Counted from the first letter of the stretch, positions 32,608-41,625 are shown. The stretch is DNA of 42,289 bases from Cysteiniphilum halobium (GCF_003574425.1 NZ_QLIU01000012.1:1-42289), one strand, 5' to 3'. Translations and numbers: made by a program. The notes: generated from the sequence alone by a model not told the origin.

Positions 32608-33138
32608 TTAAGATAATTGATAACACCAATGCCACGGCTCATAAATAAAACCGTAAGTATTATCACGCGGATAGCTTAAAGTAAATCGAAACTCACTGGC
32701 ATGCGCTGACAACCATTTAAATGCTTTAGTTTGTTCAAAATTTTCTGTTAGAAGCTCTGATTCCTCATCTGAAGTAAAATCCAAAGCGCAACCGGTATGA
32801 TGTTCACTAAACCCAGGTAATGCTGAGATCCTTACAATATCTTCTAGTAACAACCCTTTATTTAATTTATTTAAAATAATATTTGCCTGATAGAGATAAC
32901 TGCGAAAAGCTGAAACAACCATAAGGTTAACGCTATCCAGTTGAGCACTTTTTTGCATATTCTGCCACGCATGATATGCCTCACAATGCATATAATAATC
33001 TCGCTTTAAAACATCATGTCCACCATAAACAAGCATAGGCTCTGCACATTCTAGAAAAAATGGCCGCTTATTATTTTCTACATACTCTATTGGCAATATT
33101 GTATAGGCTTCGTGAAGCTTTTGATTATTATCAGACAT
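32608..33138 (-). CDS. M15 family D-Ala-D-Ala carboxypeptidase (VanY-like)
   Basis: The 176-residue protein has the M15 zinc site: GFSEHHTGCALDF with His113 and Asp120 as ligands, and YEPWHW with the catalytic Glu167 and ligand His170. The conserved Arg lies in SAFRSY (residue 79). Such enzymes trim D-Ala-D-Ala or related ends of peptidoglycan stem peptides. No signal peptide or membrane segment is seen at the N-terminus (MSDNNQKLHEAYTIL), so it may act in the cytoplasm or reach the periplasm by another route. Its ATG overlaps the end of the upstream lipoprotein gene by 8 bases. Confidence 0.87.
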   Translation of the reverse strand: MSDNNQKLHEAYTILPIEYVENNKRPFFLECAEPMLVYGGHDVLKRDYYMHCEAYHAWQNMQKSAQLDSVNLMVVSAFRSYLYQANIILNKLNKGLLLEDIVRISALPGFSEHHTGCALDFTSDEESELLTENFEQTKAFKWLSAHASEFRFTLSYPRDNTYGFIYEPWHWCYQLS

Positions 33139-33712
33139 TTGATGATTTCCCTTGCATAAATAAATTTTTGGCTATTGCTGCTAATGGTTCATGTAAAAGC
33201 TCAATAGGTTTTTTCTCAAAGCCTGGCATTTTGGAACTGGTACTTTTGATGTGAATTTCATCAATAAGCTGATTTGTTCTTAGATCATATATCTTAATGC
33301 TTAATTTAACTTGATCAGCAACCCCAGTCAATAGCGTATAGCTCTCTGTCCATTTGACTATTCTAGGTAAGATAAAATAATCATATTTTTGACTACGAGC
33401 TGCTAAATATTCAAATTGTGCCGATTGGAAATGTGATGCAAGAGTCAACTTTTTAAAATGGTTTTTTAAGGCGTCATTTAGAACCAATAATGTTTCTTTA
33501 GCACTTTCGGGGTAACTATGTAAGTCATCATAGCCATTATTGGGATATGCCATATAAGCTGTGGCATTAGTTGGTAATTTGACTAAACCATCAAGAAAGT
33601 GAATATCATTATTCTGTGCTGCCACCGTCTTTTGCATCGAATTAGCAACAATCTGATGGGTGCTTGCACAACCTGTGATTAAAAAGCAAATACTTAGAAA
33701 AAGCTTCTTCAT
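33131..33712 (-). CDS. Lipoprotein of the DUF4823 type
   Basis: The 193-residue protein has a short signal peptide and lipobox ITGC (Cys15). The segment AARSQKYDYFILPRIVKWTESYTLLTGVADQVKLSIKIYDLRTNQLIDEIHIKSTS followed by IELLHEPL closely follows what I remember of the DUF4823 lipoproteins of gammaproteobacteria, whose function is unknown. Two TM-free beta-rich halves are likely. It is translated just ahead of the M15 peptidase (8-base overlap), which suggests a shared envelope role. Confidence 0.72.
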   Translation of the reverse strand: MKKLFLSICFLITGCASTHQIVANSMQKTVAAQNNDIHFLDGLVKLPTNATAYMAYPNNGYDDLHSYPESAKETLLVLNDALKNHFKKLTLASHFQSAQFEYLAARSQKYDYFILPRIVKWTESYTLLTGVADQVKLSIKIYDLRTNQLIDEIHIKSTSSKMPGFEKKPIELLHEPLAAIAKNLFMQGKSSNV

Positions 33713-33798
33713 TTGTGTTAAAAATAAAACTTACGATACAAATATTATACAGATTATATTTTTCAGTCCAAGCTATTGCTGCGTTTTTTTGGTTTTTC

Positions 33799-34374
33799 TT
33801 ATAAGCCGGAAATAAGTGACATTAATTCACTGCGACTCTTCTCATCTTTTCTGAATATCCCTCGCATACAACTTGTTACTGTTGAAGTTTCAGATTTATG
33901 CACTCCTCTTGTTGTCATACATTGATGCATTGAGTCAATAATTACAGCAACACCTTTGGGCGCTAGTGCTTTTTCAATCGCCAGAGCAACTTGCATTGTC
34001 AAACGTTCTTGTGTTTGCAAGCGTTTAGCAAAAACATCCAATACACGTGCTATTTTACTAATGCCCACAACTTTGCCATTGGGTAAATAAGCAACATGCG
34101 CTTTACCAATAATTGGTACCATATGATGTTCGCAATATGACTCCAAACGCATATCCTTTAAAAGCACAATCTCATCATAACCCTCAACATCTTCAAACGT
34201 TTTTGACAAGATTTTATCTGGATCTTCCGCATAACCTTTAAAAAATTCAGCATATGACTTGATCACACGTTTCGGAGTTTCAATCAATCCTTCACGGCAA
34301 GGGTCTTCACCAATATATTCTAATAAGGTTTTAATCGCTTGCTCAGCTTGTTGAGCACTTATTTTTTTTATCAT
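33799..34374 (-). CDS. folE: GTP cyclohydrolase I, FolE type
   Basis: FolE converts GTP to 7,8-dihydroneopterin triphosphate, the first step of folate synthesis. Zinc ligands are in ESYCEHHMVPIIG and MHQCMTTRGV. The segment GISKIARVLDVFAKRLQTQERLT is the family signature. I start at the ATG at 34374 (191 residues) because the longer frame begins with TTG and overlaps coaX. GTGAG lies about 8 bases before. Ten bases separate it from the coaX stop, so they are one operon. Confidence 0.95.
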   Translation of the reverse strand: MIKKISAQQAEQAIKTLLEYIGEDPCREGLIETPKRVIKSYAEFFKGYAEDPDKILSKTFEDVEGYDEIVLLKDMRLESYCEHHMVPIIGKAHVAYLPNGKVVGISKIARVLDVFAKRLQTQERLTMQVALAIEKALAPKGVAVIIDSMHQCMTTRGVHKSETSTVTSCMRGIFRKDEKSRSELMSLISGL

Positions 34375-34384
34375 GGCGCTCACT

Positions 34385-35164
34385 TTATTGTTTATTTTTA
34401 TCAAATGCTATTTTAATACCTTGTAATACCAAATCCGGCACAATGGCGTCAAACAACCCAGGGACACTAAACAGCTGAGAAAAACCACCAGTTGCAATCG
34501 TTATAACAGCATTTGAATCTGTTTTTAATTCTTGAATCATCACTGATTTTAGCTCTTTTAATGCCCCTAAGTGGCCATAGTAAATACCTGATTGGAGATT
34601 GGTATCAGTATCTTTGCCTATTGCCATTGTCGGCTTGACAATACTCACTGAAGAAAGTTGGGCGGCATTGCTACTTAAAGCTTCCAGAGAAATTCGAACA
34701 CCAGGCAAAATCGCCCCGCTTAAATAGGTTTTATCTTTGCGTACCACATCAAAAACAGTAGCAGTACCCAAATCAATCACCAAAATATCTTTGTTAGGAA
34801 ATAGCTCAACAGCAGCAATACATCCAGCGATTCGATCAGCACCAACTTCTTTGGGCGTTGCTACTTGCATCTTTAAACCTGTTTTTACACCCGGTTGTAA
34901 GAAAAATGGCTCAAGCTCAAAGTATTTCAAAATAGCTGAACGCAACGAATAATTTATCGCCGGTACAACAGAGGCAATCGCAACTCCTGTTATTTTATTT
35001 GGATCAAGACTATTTTCGCTTAATGCTTGCCTTAGGAAAATACCTATTTGATCAGAGCTACCATGAGCTGATGCTGTGGTATAACGAAATTGTAATATTA
35101 ATTCATCATGATCAAAAACACCCGCATGGATATGCGAATTGCCAACATCTAAAGTAAGTAACAT
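34385..35164 (-). CDS. coaX: Type III pantothenate kinase CoaX
   Basis: CoaX phosphorylates pantothenate, the first committed step of CoA synthesis, and is insensitive to CoA feedback. The 259-residue protein has the three ASKHA motifs: LLTLDVGNSHIHAGVFD at the N-terminus, GADRIAGCIAAVELFP in the middle, and LVIDLGTATVFDVV after it. I place the start at the ATG at 35164 (MLLTLDVGNS), since the frame upstream adds 17 residues that do not belong to the family. It precedes folE. Confidence 0.95.
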   Translation of the reverse strand: MLLTLDVGNSHIHAGVFDHDELILQFRYTTASAHGSSDQIGIFLRQALSENSLDPNKITGVAIASVVPAINYSLRSAILKYFELEPFFLQPGVKTGLKMQVATPKEVGADRIAGCIAAVELFPNKDILVIDLGTATVFDVVRKDKTYLSGAILPGVRISLEALSSNAAQLSSVSIVKPTMAIGKDTDTNLQSGIYYGHLGALKELKSVMIQELKTDSNAVITIATGGFSQLFSVPGLFDAIVPDLVLQGIKIAFDKNKQ

Positions 35165-35328
35165 TTGTTCTATAAGTATCCCGCTTAGTTTAATGTTGCA
35201 GTATATACATATCATTAATCTAATTACAGTATTAATCGACGTTTTTTAAGTGTCTAGCACTATTATTTTTTATGGTTTGCGTTATGATGGCAGCAAATGC
35301 ATCTGAGACTATTTTTTGAAGTATAAAC

Positions 35329-36519
35329 ATGGCTACTTTTGATCGTCATTTTTATCATATTTTATTGCTTGTTATTTTGCTCACTGCTGCAGGGCAAATG
35401 ACCAATACCATTTATGTCCCAGCACTGACACAAATGGCAAATGAATTTGCTGTCAGTCCTGGTAGAATGCAAGCAGTAATTGCCTGTTATTTATTTCCCT
35501 ATGGTTTATTACAATTTTTTTATGGCCCCTACTCCGATCGATTTGGGCGCAAACCAATGATTTTAATCGGTATTGTTTTTTTTACATTAGGATCAATCTT
35601 AGCTGTTTTTTCAACCCATTTTGTAAGCCTCTTGATTGCAAGCTTTCTACAAGGCAGTGGGATTGCTGTGGCGGGTGTCATGGCACGCACGGTTATGCGT
35701 GATCTATATTCTGGCATGAAACTTCACAGCGCTAATAGTATTATGGCCATTGCCCTTATCTTTGCCCCATTAATTGCACCATTGCTAGGCGGACTTTTTA
35801 CCGATCTTCACAGCTGGCGTGCTATTTTTGTTTTTCTAACAATTTACGGTATTTTGCTTCTTGTCATTCAATGGCTTTTCTTTCCTGAAACCAATCAGCA
35901 AAAATCAAGCAAAGGCAATCTCTTAGCCAAATACAAAACGGTATTATCTAATGGCAACTTTATTATCAATCTTATTTTGCTGATTGTTGCTAATGGTGGT
36001 GTTGCCGTATTTGAAGTCAGCTCTGGTGCGTTGTTTACTTCTGTATTACAGTTTTCTCCAGCAGTTGCTAGCTTATTTTTTATTATTCCTCTGCCTTGTT
36101 ACATGTTTGGCAGCTTCCTCTCGGCTCGTCTTGCCAGATACTACAGTCTTGATCGCTTACTATTAATCGGTTGTTTTACCTTATTAATTAGTGGTATTGC
36201 ACTGGGCTTATTCTACTACATTTTTGGTGTAACCAGTCTTAGCATTATATTGCCAGGCTGTTTATATTTCTTAGGATGCGGGGTTATTTTTCCTACAGCA
36301 ACCACCAAAGCTTTAGAGGAATTCCCAAGCATCGCTGGCACTGCAGGTGCTGTCTTGGGGGGTGCACAAAATTTAGGTGCCGGATTGTTAACGGCTTTAG
36401 CTGCTTTTATTCCATTAAAAAATCAGCTGCCTTTAGCTATTATTCTATCGACCTTGTCTGTATGCGCTTTAGTGAGTGTGATGATGAGTCAGCGCTCACG
36501 TATTGTGAAAGTAAGTTAA
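35329..36519 (+). CDS. emrD: MFS multidrug transporter EmrD
   Basis: The 396-residue protein has 12 hydrophobic helices and follows E. coli EmrD from end to end by eye: GQMTNTIYVPALTQMA at the start, the MFS loop motif YGPYSDRFGRKP (about 65-76), GVMARTVMRDLY, APLIAPLLGG, and GCGVIFPTATTKALEEFPSIAGTAGAVLGGAQNLGAG in helix 10-11. EmrD exports amphipathic drugs by proton antiport. The Bcr/CflA group is its wider family. A weak GAAG precedes the ATG. It is convergent with the SH3 protein gene. Confidence 0.92.
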   Translation: MATFDRHFYHILLLVILLTAAGQMTNTIYVPALTQMANEFAVSPGRMQAVIACYLFPYGLLQFFYGPYSDRFGRKPMILIGIVFFTLGSILAVFSTHFVSLLIASFLQGSGIAVAGVMARTVMRDLYSGMKLHSANSIMAIALIFAPLIAPLLGGLFTDLHSWRAIFVFLTIYGILLLVIQWLFFPETNQQKSSKGNLLAKYKTVLSNGNFIINLILLIVANGGVAVFEVSSGALFTSVLQFSPAVASLFFIIPLPCYMFGSFLSARLARYYSLDRLLLIGCFTLLISGIALGLFYYIFGVTSLSIILPGCLYFLGCGVIFPTATTKALEEFPSIAGTAGAVLGGAQNLGAGLLTALAAFIPLKNQLPLAIILSTLSVCALVSVMMSQRSRIVKVS

Positions 36520-36544
36520 ATATAAAAAATATATAAAAAATAAT

Positions 36545-36568
36545 CTCATCTTCCCTTGAGAAAATGAG
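36545..36568. terminator. Bidirectional terminator-like hairpin
   Basis: CTCATCTTC (36545-36553) pairs with GAAAATGAG (36560-36568) with one internal mismatch around a 6-base loop. It lies between the convergent emrD and SH3 protein genes. An A-rich tract lies upstream and a moderate T content downstream, so it may serve both strands. Confidence 0.5.
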
Positions 36569-36586
36569 CTTGTATTTAGTTATCAA

Positions 36587-37225
36587 TTAAAAATTCAAAG
36601 ACATCTTTTGTAATTCACTCACCGGCACTTGTTTTACTTCTTTTTGCATTTTGCCATCTTTGCCTAGCCACTCCCTGGTAACTGTAGCAGTCTTGCCATC
36701 TTTATTGGTTTGAATACTCACGGCATGAAATGAGCGCTGTACTTGATTAGTATTCTTTGTATTATCACCACTAGCATTTGCTGGTATATTATTTTGCACC
36801 GGTTGAACTGCTTTTTGTGCTTGTGTATTTTGAGATGATGCTTGCTTCATTTGCTGTTGCAACTGCTGCATTTGATGTTGAATATTCTGTGCTGCTTGTT
36901 GGTATCGTTGCTCAAATGCTTTGCGCTGTTCCTCTAACTGCTTTTGTTGCATATTAAGCGCATTAACTGCCTGTTGGTATTGTGTTTGCATTTGCGCATG
37001 TTTGATTTGTGCTGTATTTACCCAACCAACTTGCCCTGTTTGCGTATCAGCAACTTTGATCCAATTACCTTGTTGATAAAACTGAATGTATTGATTTTGG
37101 TTCTGGTCAGTTAGCTGTGATACCACTTTAGCATTAGTGTTTGGTTCATTATAAACTTGATAGGTAGCGGCAAAAGCAGCACTAGATGCTGCAATTAAAC
37201 CAAGAGATAATAGTAGTTTTTTCAT
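36587..37225 (-). CDS. Exported SH3-like protein with Gln-rich coiled coil
   Basis: A signal peptide ends at about AAFA-ATY (residue 19). Residues 20-75 form a bacterial SH3-like domain (TYQVYNEPNTNAKVVSQL, QQGNWIKVADTQTGQVGWVNTAQIK). Residues 78-135 are rich in Gln and heptad-patterned, likely a coiled coil, and a flexible Gln/Asn/Thr region follows. The C-terminal part (FHAVSIQTNKDGKTATVTREWLGKDGKMQKEVKQVPVSELQ) is a separate beta-rich module. I know of no named family for this combination. SH3b domains often bind cell-wall peptides. AGGAG precedes the ATG. Function unknown. Confidence 0.78.
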   Translation of the reverse strand: MKKLLLSLGLIAASSAAFAATYQVYNEPNTNAKVVSQLTDQNQNQYIQFYQQGNWIKVADTQTGQVGWVNTAQIKHAQMQTQYQQAVNALNMQQKQLEEQRKAFEQRYQQAAQNIQHQMQQLQQQMKQASSQNTQAQKAVQPVQNNIPANASGDNTKNTNQVQRSFHAVSIQTNKDGKTATVTREWLGKDGKMQKEVKQVPVSELQKMSLNF

Positions 37226-37431
37226 GATGTCTCCTCACTGTTAGGTTAACTTAAATCTGTTGATCAGTAGATCAATTATGCTTAAAAACACAACAAAATT
37301 AAAAGCAAAATCTTAACATAAACTTAAGAAAACTGGCACAAATCTAAAAAAGCACTTACCAAGTGTGTGAATAACATTTATGATCTGTACATAACGCTAG
37401 CTAAAAAGACTAAACTCTCCCTTTTAACAAC

Positions 37432-38145
37432 ATGACGATAACTGACTACTATATTATTGCCGACTTACATTTAAGTGAGTCTCGTCCACAAACAACGCAT
37501 TTATTTAAGACTTTTCTAGATGATATTGGCAGTGTGGGTAATGCACTTTTTATTCTAGGTGATTTCTTTGATTACTGGGTTGGTGATGATATATTAAGCC
37601 AGATGCAAGAGGATATTATAAATGCACTTGCTCATGCCCATGACCAGGGATTAAAAGTTTATTTTATGCATGGCAATCGCGACTTTTTAATCGGTAAAAG
37701 CTTTGCGCAAAAAGCAAAAATTACCTTTATTGATGATCCGTATCTTTTGCAATTAACGCACAAAGAAATTGTGCTGATGCATGGTGATTTATTGTGTACA
37801 GATGACAAAAGCTATCAAATATTTCGCCACTTTGTTCGCAATACATTAATGAAAAAGCTTTACCTCATGTTATCGGTAAAGATGCGCCAGCGGATCGCAC
37901 GAAAAATTCGCACTAAAAGCAAACAAAAAAATGCAAAGTACAAAATAATCGATGTAACCCCCAAAGGCATAAAGCGGTATTTAGGTGAAAATAAATTACT
38001 CATTCATGGACACACACATTTACTTAATATCCATCATGAAAAAACCTATACACGTTACGTCCTAGGTGACTGGTTTAACACAGGTAGTTACATTCATATT
38101 AATCGTGATGAAAATATTGCACTTTTAAAACTTGGTAAGATTTGA
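37432..38145 (+). CDS. lpxH: UDP-2,3-diacylglucosamine diphosphatase LpxH
   Basis: LpxH hydrolyses UDP-2,3-diacylglucosamine to lipid X and UMP in lipid A synthesis, at the membrane surface. The 237-residue calcineurin-like phosphoesterase shows all metal-site motifs: ADLHLS (Asp11, His13), ILGDFFDYWVGDD (Asp44), MHGNRDFLIG (Asn82), LMHGDLLCTDD (His117) and HGHTH near 194-198. The basic stretch RQRIARKIRTKSKQKNAKY matches the lid of the family. No ribosome site is obvious before the ATG. Confidence 0.97.
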   Translation: MTITDYYIIADLHLSESRPQTTHLFKTFLDDIGSVGNALFILGDFFDYWVGDDILSQMQEDIINALAHAHDQGLKVYFMHGNRDFLIGKSFAQKAKITFIDDPYLLQLTHKEIVLMHGDLLCTDDKSYQIFRHFVRNTLMKKLYLMLSVKMRQRIARKIRTKSKQKNAKYKIIDVTPKGIKRYLGENKLLIHGHTHLLNIHHEKTYTRYVLGDWFNTGSYIHINRDENIALLKLGKI

Positions 38146-38213
38146 AAAATAGCAAGACTTTGTCATACTTGCAATATATTAAACTCTAAAAAACACATGG
38201 AGCTAAAAATACA

Positions 38214-38696
38214 ATGAGTCAGGAAAGCATTACCAGTATTACCACCCAAACCACAACACTCTCAAGTGACCCACAGGCTGTTTTAGGCGTGATTGTTGCA
38301 CTATTAATTATGATTGTTGTTTTCTATATTTTCTCGATTGCCTTTTCATGGAGTGTATATAAGCTGCTGAAAATCATCGACAAGGATAAACAAGTCACCA
38401 AGCCATGGTTTGCTTGGCTTTTTCTTATTCCAATCGTCGGTTATATTTTTCAATGGATCGTTTTACCCTTTGGTGTTGGCAACGCACTTAAAAAATATCA
38501 AGATATGACCATTAAACTGCGAGGTGATACCTTATTTATCCTAGGCTTAGCATTCGTAATATTGCCAATTGTTACCTTTATTCCAATCATATCACCGTTT
38601 GCTTCTATTGCTTGTGTGGTGATCTATATTATCTATTGGGTCAAAATTGTTAAAGTGCGTAAATTACTTGAGGCATCAAATCTTAATAAAGGATGA
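38214..38696 (+). CDS. Predicted integral membrane protein, function unknown
   Basis: The 160-residue protein has a polar Ser/Thr/Gln-rich N-terminus (about 20 residues) followed by four hydrophobic helices (about 24-50, 65-82, 105-125, 128-145). Between helices is the loop KLLKIIDKDKQVTKPWFAWLFLIPIVGYI, a pattern resembling small membrane proteins of the DUF5684 kind, but I cannot confirm this. GGAGCT precedes the ATG. It lies 68 bases after lpxH on the same strand; whether they share a transcript is unclear. Confidence 0.72.
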   Translation: MSQESITSITTQTTTLSSDPQAVLGVIVALLIMIVVFYIFSIAFSWSVYKLLKIIDKDKQVTKPWFAWLFLIPIVGYIFQWIVLPFGVGNALKKYQDMTIKLRGDTLFILGLAFVILPIVTFIPIISPFASIACVVIYIIYWVKIVKVRKLLEASNLNKG

Positions 38697-38774
38697 AGTT
38701 TAATAGACACTTCTTGGAGTATTATGTACTCGACTACTATGTAAGCGTTGGCTTAGCGTCAGTTGAAACCTCTA

Positions 38775-38870
38775 TAATTCCCCTCACCCGCGCAGCTTAT
38801 GCTACCCAACCTCTCCCTCAAGGGGCGAGGTGAAAAAATAACACAACTTATTTCTCTATCATTACTAAGC
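38775..38870. mobile_element. MITE-like element, family A, partial copy
   Basis: The core CCCTCACCCGCGCAGCTTAT (38781-38800) and the segment CCTCTCCCTCAAGGGGCGAG (38810-38829) match the element at 41720-41823 with few changes. The right end has ACAACTTATTTCTC (38842-38855), a degenerate terminal repeat. The left terminal repeat is not recognisable. It lies between the convergent membrane protein gene and xerD. Confidence 0.65.
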
Positions 38871-38883
38871 ATCTTGCCTCCAA

Positions 38884-38914
38884 ACGTGCCCTTCGACTTA
38901 CGCTCAGGGTACGT
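38884..38914. repeat. Second copy of the 23-base repeat, in a hairpin
   Basis: Bases 38891-38913 are identical to 10248-10270. Here the repeat lies in an inverted repeat, ACGTGCCCT (38884-38892) against AGGGTACGT (38906-38914), followed by GTTTTT on the plus strand. That resembles a transcription terminator for the plus-strand membrane protein gene. Confidence 0.55.
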
Positions 38915-38982
38915 GTTTTTGAGCAAATATTAACTGCAGTCCCATACATGCTACTTTTCTTCTTCCCAACTCTTTAAACAAG

Positions 38983-39870
38983 TTAAGCACGCGGGTGATG
39001 TTCCTTGTATAAATTCATTAATCGCACTTGTGAGATATGCGTATAAATCGTTGTCGTCGACACACTACTATGCCCTAAAAGCATTTGCACTGAGCGCAAA
39101 TCAGCCCCATGGGTTAACAGATGTGTCGCAAAGGCATGGCGCAAGGTATGTGGCGAGATGTCTTTTTTGATACCGACAAGATCAGCATAAAACTTAATAC
39201 GATGCCAGAAAGTCTGGCGCGTAATACCTTTTCGGTGATGTGATACAAATAATTTATCGAGCTTTAAACCCTGCAACCAGCCATCACGCACCTCATTAAT
39301 ATATTTATGCAAATATTCCAAAGCATATTCACCGGTTGGCACCAAGCGCTCTTTTGAACCTTTACCCATAACACGCACAACACCTTGGCGTAAATTAACA
39401 TCATCTAAGGTTAAATTAACCAATTCACTGACGCGTAATCCTGTGGCATAAATAAGCTCTAATAACGCCTTATCTCGAATGCCAATATCTGTCGTTAAAT
39501 CAGGTGCATCCAACAACTTCTCTACATCTTCCTCGGAAAGATCTTTAGGTAGACTCTTTGGTAATTTGGGTAATATTAACTTCTGTGTTGGATCTGTTGT
39601 AATCTTTTGCTGTGCGTAACACCAGCTGTAAAATTTATGCAAGGTTGAAATCATTCGCGCATTAGATCGGGCACTATAGCCATCATTTAGGCGTTTGGCT
39701 AAAAAAGCTTGCAACTCTGGAAGTTTCAGATTTACTACATCATGCTCTTGATAGAACTTAAGCAGATGGTTTAAATCGGTTTTATAAGAGGATAAAGTGT
39801 TTTGGCTTAAGCCTTCACTTAGCCAGATATCATCGATAAATTGATTGATGATGTCAAAATTTGACTGCAT
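38983..39870 (-). CDS. xerD: Site-specific tyrosine recombinase XerD
   Basis: XerD works with XerC at dif to resolve chromosome dimers. Counting from the ATG at 39870 (295 residues, close to E. coli), the catalytic residues are Arg146 (GLRVSE), Lys170 (GKGSKE), His241 and Arg244 (SPHTLRHAFATHLL), His267 (GHSSVS) and nucleophile Tyr276 (TIYTH). The N-terminus (FDIINQFIDDIWLSEGLSQNTLSSYKTDLNHLLKF) matches the XerD core-binding domain. The longer frame begins with TTG inside a terminator hairpin and is rejected. The ATG directly follows the U-tract of the rplS terminator. Nothing marks it as a phage integrase. Confidence 0.94.
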   Translation of the reverse strand: MQSNFDIINQFIDDIWLSEGLSQNTLSSYKTDLNHLLKFYQEHDVVNLKLPELQAFLAKRLNDGYSARSNARMISTLHKFYSWCYAQQKITTDPTQKLILPKLPKSLPKDLSEEDVEKLLDAPDLTTDIGIRDKALLELIYATGLRVSELVNLTLDDVNLRQGVVRVMGKGSKERLVPTGEYALEYLHKYINEVRDGWLQGLKLDKLFVSHHRKGITRQTFWHRIKFYADLVGIKKDISPHTLRHAFATHLLTHGADLRSVQMLLGHSSVSTTTIYTHISQVRLMNLYKEHHPRA

Positions 39871-39901
39871 AAAAACAAAAAAGGTTGGCAATGCCAACCT
39901 T
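39871..39901 (-). terminator. Rho-independent terminator of the rpsP-rplS block
   Basis: On the minus strand AAGGTTGGC and GCCAACCTT form a perfect 9-bp stem with a 3-base loop (39881-39901), followed by TTTTGTTTTT (39871-39880). It begins 4 bases after the rplS stop, and the next base is the A of the xerD ATG. Confidence 0.92.
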
Positions 39902-39905
39902 GAAA

Positions 39906-40253
39906 TTATACTTTTTCTTTGATTCTTGCTGCTTTACCAGTCAAGCCACGCATGTAGTAAAGCTTAGCGCGACGAACTTTAGCACGTCTTTCGACAACAA
40001 CGCTGTCAATAATTGGGCTATGTGTTTGAAACGTACGCTCCACACCTTCACCAGATGACATTTTACGTACAGTAAACGCTGAGTTGATACCGCGATTCTT
40101 AATCGCAAGTACGAAGCCTTTAAACGCCTGAATACGCGCTTTATCACCTTCTTTTACCCATACATTAACCGTTACTGAGTCACCAGGATAAAATGTTGGC
40201 AAATCAGTACGTAGTTGTGAGTTTTCAACCATTTCTAAGTATTTATTCTTCAT
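39906..40253 (-). CDS. rplS: 50S ribosomal protein L19
   Basis: L19 sits at the 30S-50S interface. The 115-residue protein has the family features [33 protein letters not shown] and the signature [50 protein letters not shown] precedes the ATG, which overlaps the trmD stop by 4 bases (ATGA), so the pair is translationally coupled. Confidence 0.98.
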   Translation of the reverse strand: MKNKYLEMVENSQLRTDLPTFYPGDSVTVNVWVKEGDKARIQAFKGFVLAIKNRGINSAFTVRKMSSGEGVERTFQTHSPIIDSVVVERRAKVRRAKLYYMRGLTGKAARIKEKV

Positions 40254-41032
40254 TTTTTTCTCCTAATTGTGCATTCTCTATCACATTTTTGTTTTTCATC
40301 TTGCGCTAATTGCTCAAGATATTGCTTATCTTCATTCGATAGACATAGGCACTCAATCAATTCTTTACGTCGTAAAAAAGTACGTTTCAACTTTTGTTGA
40401 TATCGCCATTGTTGAATTTTTTGATGATCTCCAGATAACAGCACCGCTGGTACATCACCTGCATCCACATGTGTCGCAGGACGTGTGTAATGCGGACAAT
40501 CTAATAAACCATCGTAAAATGAATCCTCAACAGCTGATGCTTGATCATTTAACACCCCAGGCAGTAAGCGCACGATGCTGTCAATCAATGTCATCGCCGG
40601 TAGCTCGCCACCGCTTAAGACATAATCACCTATTGAAATTTCTTCATCAACATAACGCTCAATCAAACGCTCATCGATACCTTCATAACGACCACAAAGC
40701 AAGATTAAAGCATCTTCACAAGCAAACTCTTTAACTAAGTTCTGAGTCAACGGTTTTCCTTGCGGCGACAAGTATACAACTTTAGCGGGTTTGTTCAATC
40801 TTTTTTTGGCTTCAACAATAGCTTTTTGCAGTGGGTCATACATCATCACCATGCCAGGCCCTCCACCAAAAGGTCGATCATCAATCGTCTGATAACGATT
40901 TGTTGCAAACTGACGCGGATTAATCGTAGTGAGTCCCACTTTTTCAAGCTGAAATGCCCGTGCTGAAACGCCATACTGGGTAATCGCATCAAACATCTCA
41001 GGAAATATCGTAATCGCTGCAAAGTTAATCAT
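40250..41032 (-). CDS. trmD: tRNA (guanine-N1-)-methyltransferase TrmD
   Basis: TrmD makes m1G37 in tRNAs reading CNN codons and prevents +1 frameshifts. The knotted SAM-binding core is clear: [63 protein letters not shown] and the [15 protein letters not shown] segment, followed by the linker [20 protein letters not shown] start at the ATG at 41032 (260 residues); the longer frame begins with TTG inside rimM. Twelve bases separate it from the rimM stop. Confidence 0.98.
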   Translation of the reverse strand: MINFAAITIFPEMFDAITQYGVSARAFQLEKVGLTTINPRQFATNRYQTIDDRPFGGGPGMVMMYDPLQKAIVEAKKRLNKPAKVVYLSPQGKPLTQNLVKEFACEDALILLCGRYEGIDERLIERYVDEEISIGDYVLSGGELPAMTLIDSIVRLLPGVLNDQASAVEDSFYDGLLDCPHYTRPATHVDAGDVPAVLLSGDHQKIQQWRYQQKLKRTFLRRKELIECLCLSNEDKQYLEQLAQDEKQKCDRECTIRRKK

Positions 41033-41043
41033 TGTGCTTACTC

Positions 41044-41574
41044 TTAATAGTCGTACTGCCAATCAACGGTTATTAGCTTCTGATCTTTATTGACCTCAAT
41101 AACATAGTCATTCACAAAAGGGATCAAATAAGATTGATCTTTATATTTACAACAAAGCACCTCATTGGCACCTGTATCTAAAATATCATCAACCTTACCA
41201 AATGACTGCCCTTCTTTGTTGACAACCTGCATACCGATTAAGTCTACCCAGTAGTATTCATCTTCTGCTGTCTCTTTTAACACCGATCTTGGCACGGCTA
41301 ATAAGGCATTGGTATATTTAGCCGCAATTTCCTTAACGTTAGCATCGGCAAATTGAATTACAAGCTTATCACCTATGCGACTGACAGCTTCACCTGTCAA
41401 TGCTGACCAATTGCGATCACTTGCTTTTTTGATATACCACTGACCATAAGACAATGCCGTTTCAATCGAATCACTCAAGACATATAACTTTAATTCTCCT
41501 TTTAAACGATACGTTGCACCCACCTTAGCAATGACGATCATCTCATCATTTTGTACATTATCTTGTTGTGACAT
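41044..41574 (-). CDS. rimM: Ribosome maturation factor RimM
   Basis: RimM binds S19 and helps assemble the 30S head. The 176-residue protein has the N-terminal RimM barrel ([22 protein letters not shown]) and the PRC-barrel half ([67 protein letters not shown]). Fold and length fit the family. In most bacteria it is a few bases from rpsP; here 255 bases intervene, with an inserted element and a hairpin. Confidence 0.96.
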   Translation of the reverse strand: MSQQDNVQNDEMIVIAKVGATYRLKGELKLYVLSDSIETALSYGQWYIKKASDRNWSALTGEAVSRIGDKLVIQFADANVKEIAAKYTNALLAVPRSVLKETAEDEYYWVDLIGMQVVNKEGQSFGKVDDILDTGANEVLCCKYKDQSYLIPFVNDYVIEVNKDQKLITVDWQYDY

Positions 41575-41625
41575 CTTAACAACCCTATTCTGTAATTAGC
41601 TAAATAAATTAAATACATAAAACAA

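Noticed and set aside
40267-40734. A 155-codon plus-strand frame opposite trmD
   Set aside because: Antisense to trmD, which is unmistakable; His-rich, low-complexity translation with no ribosome site.
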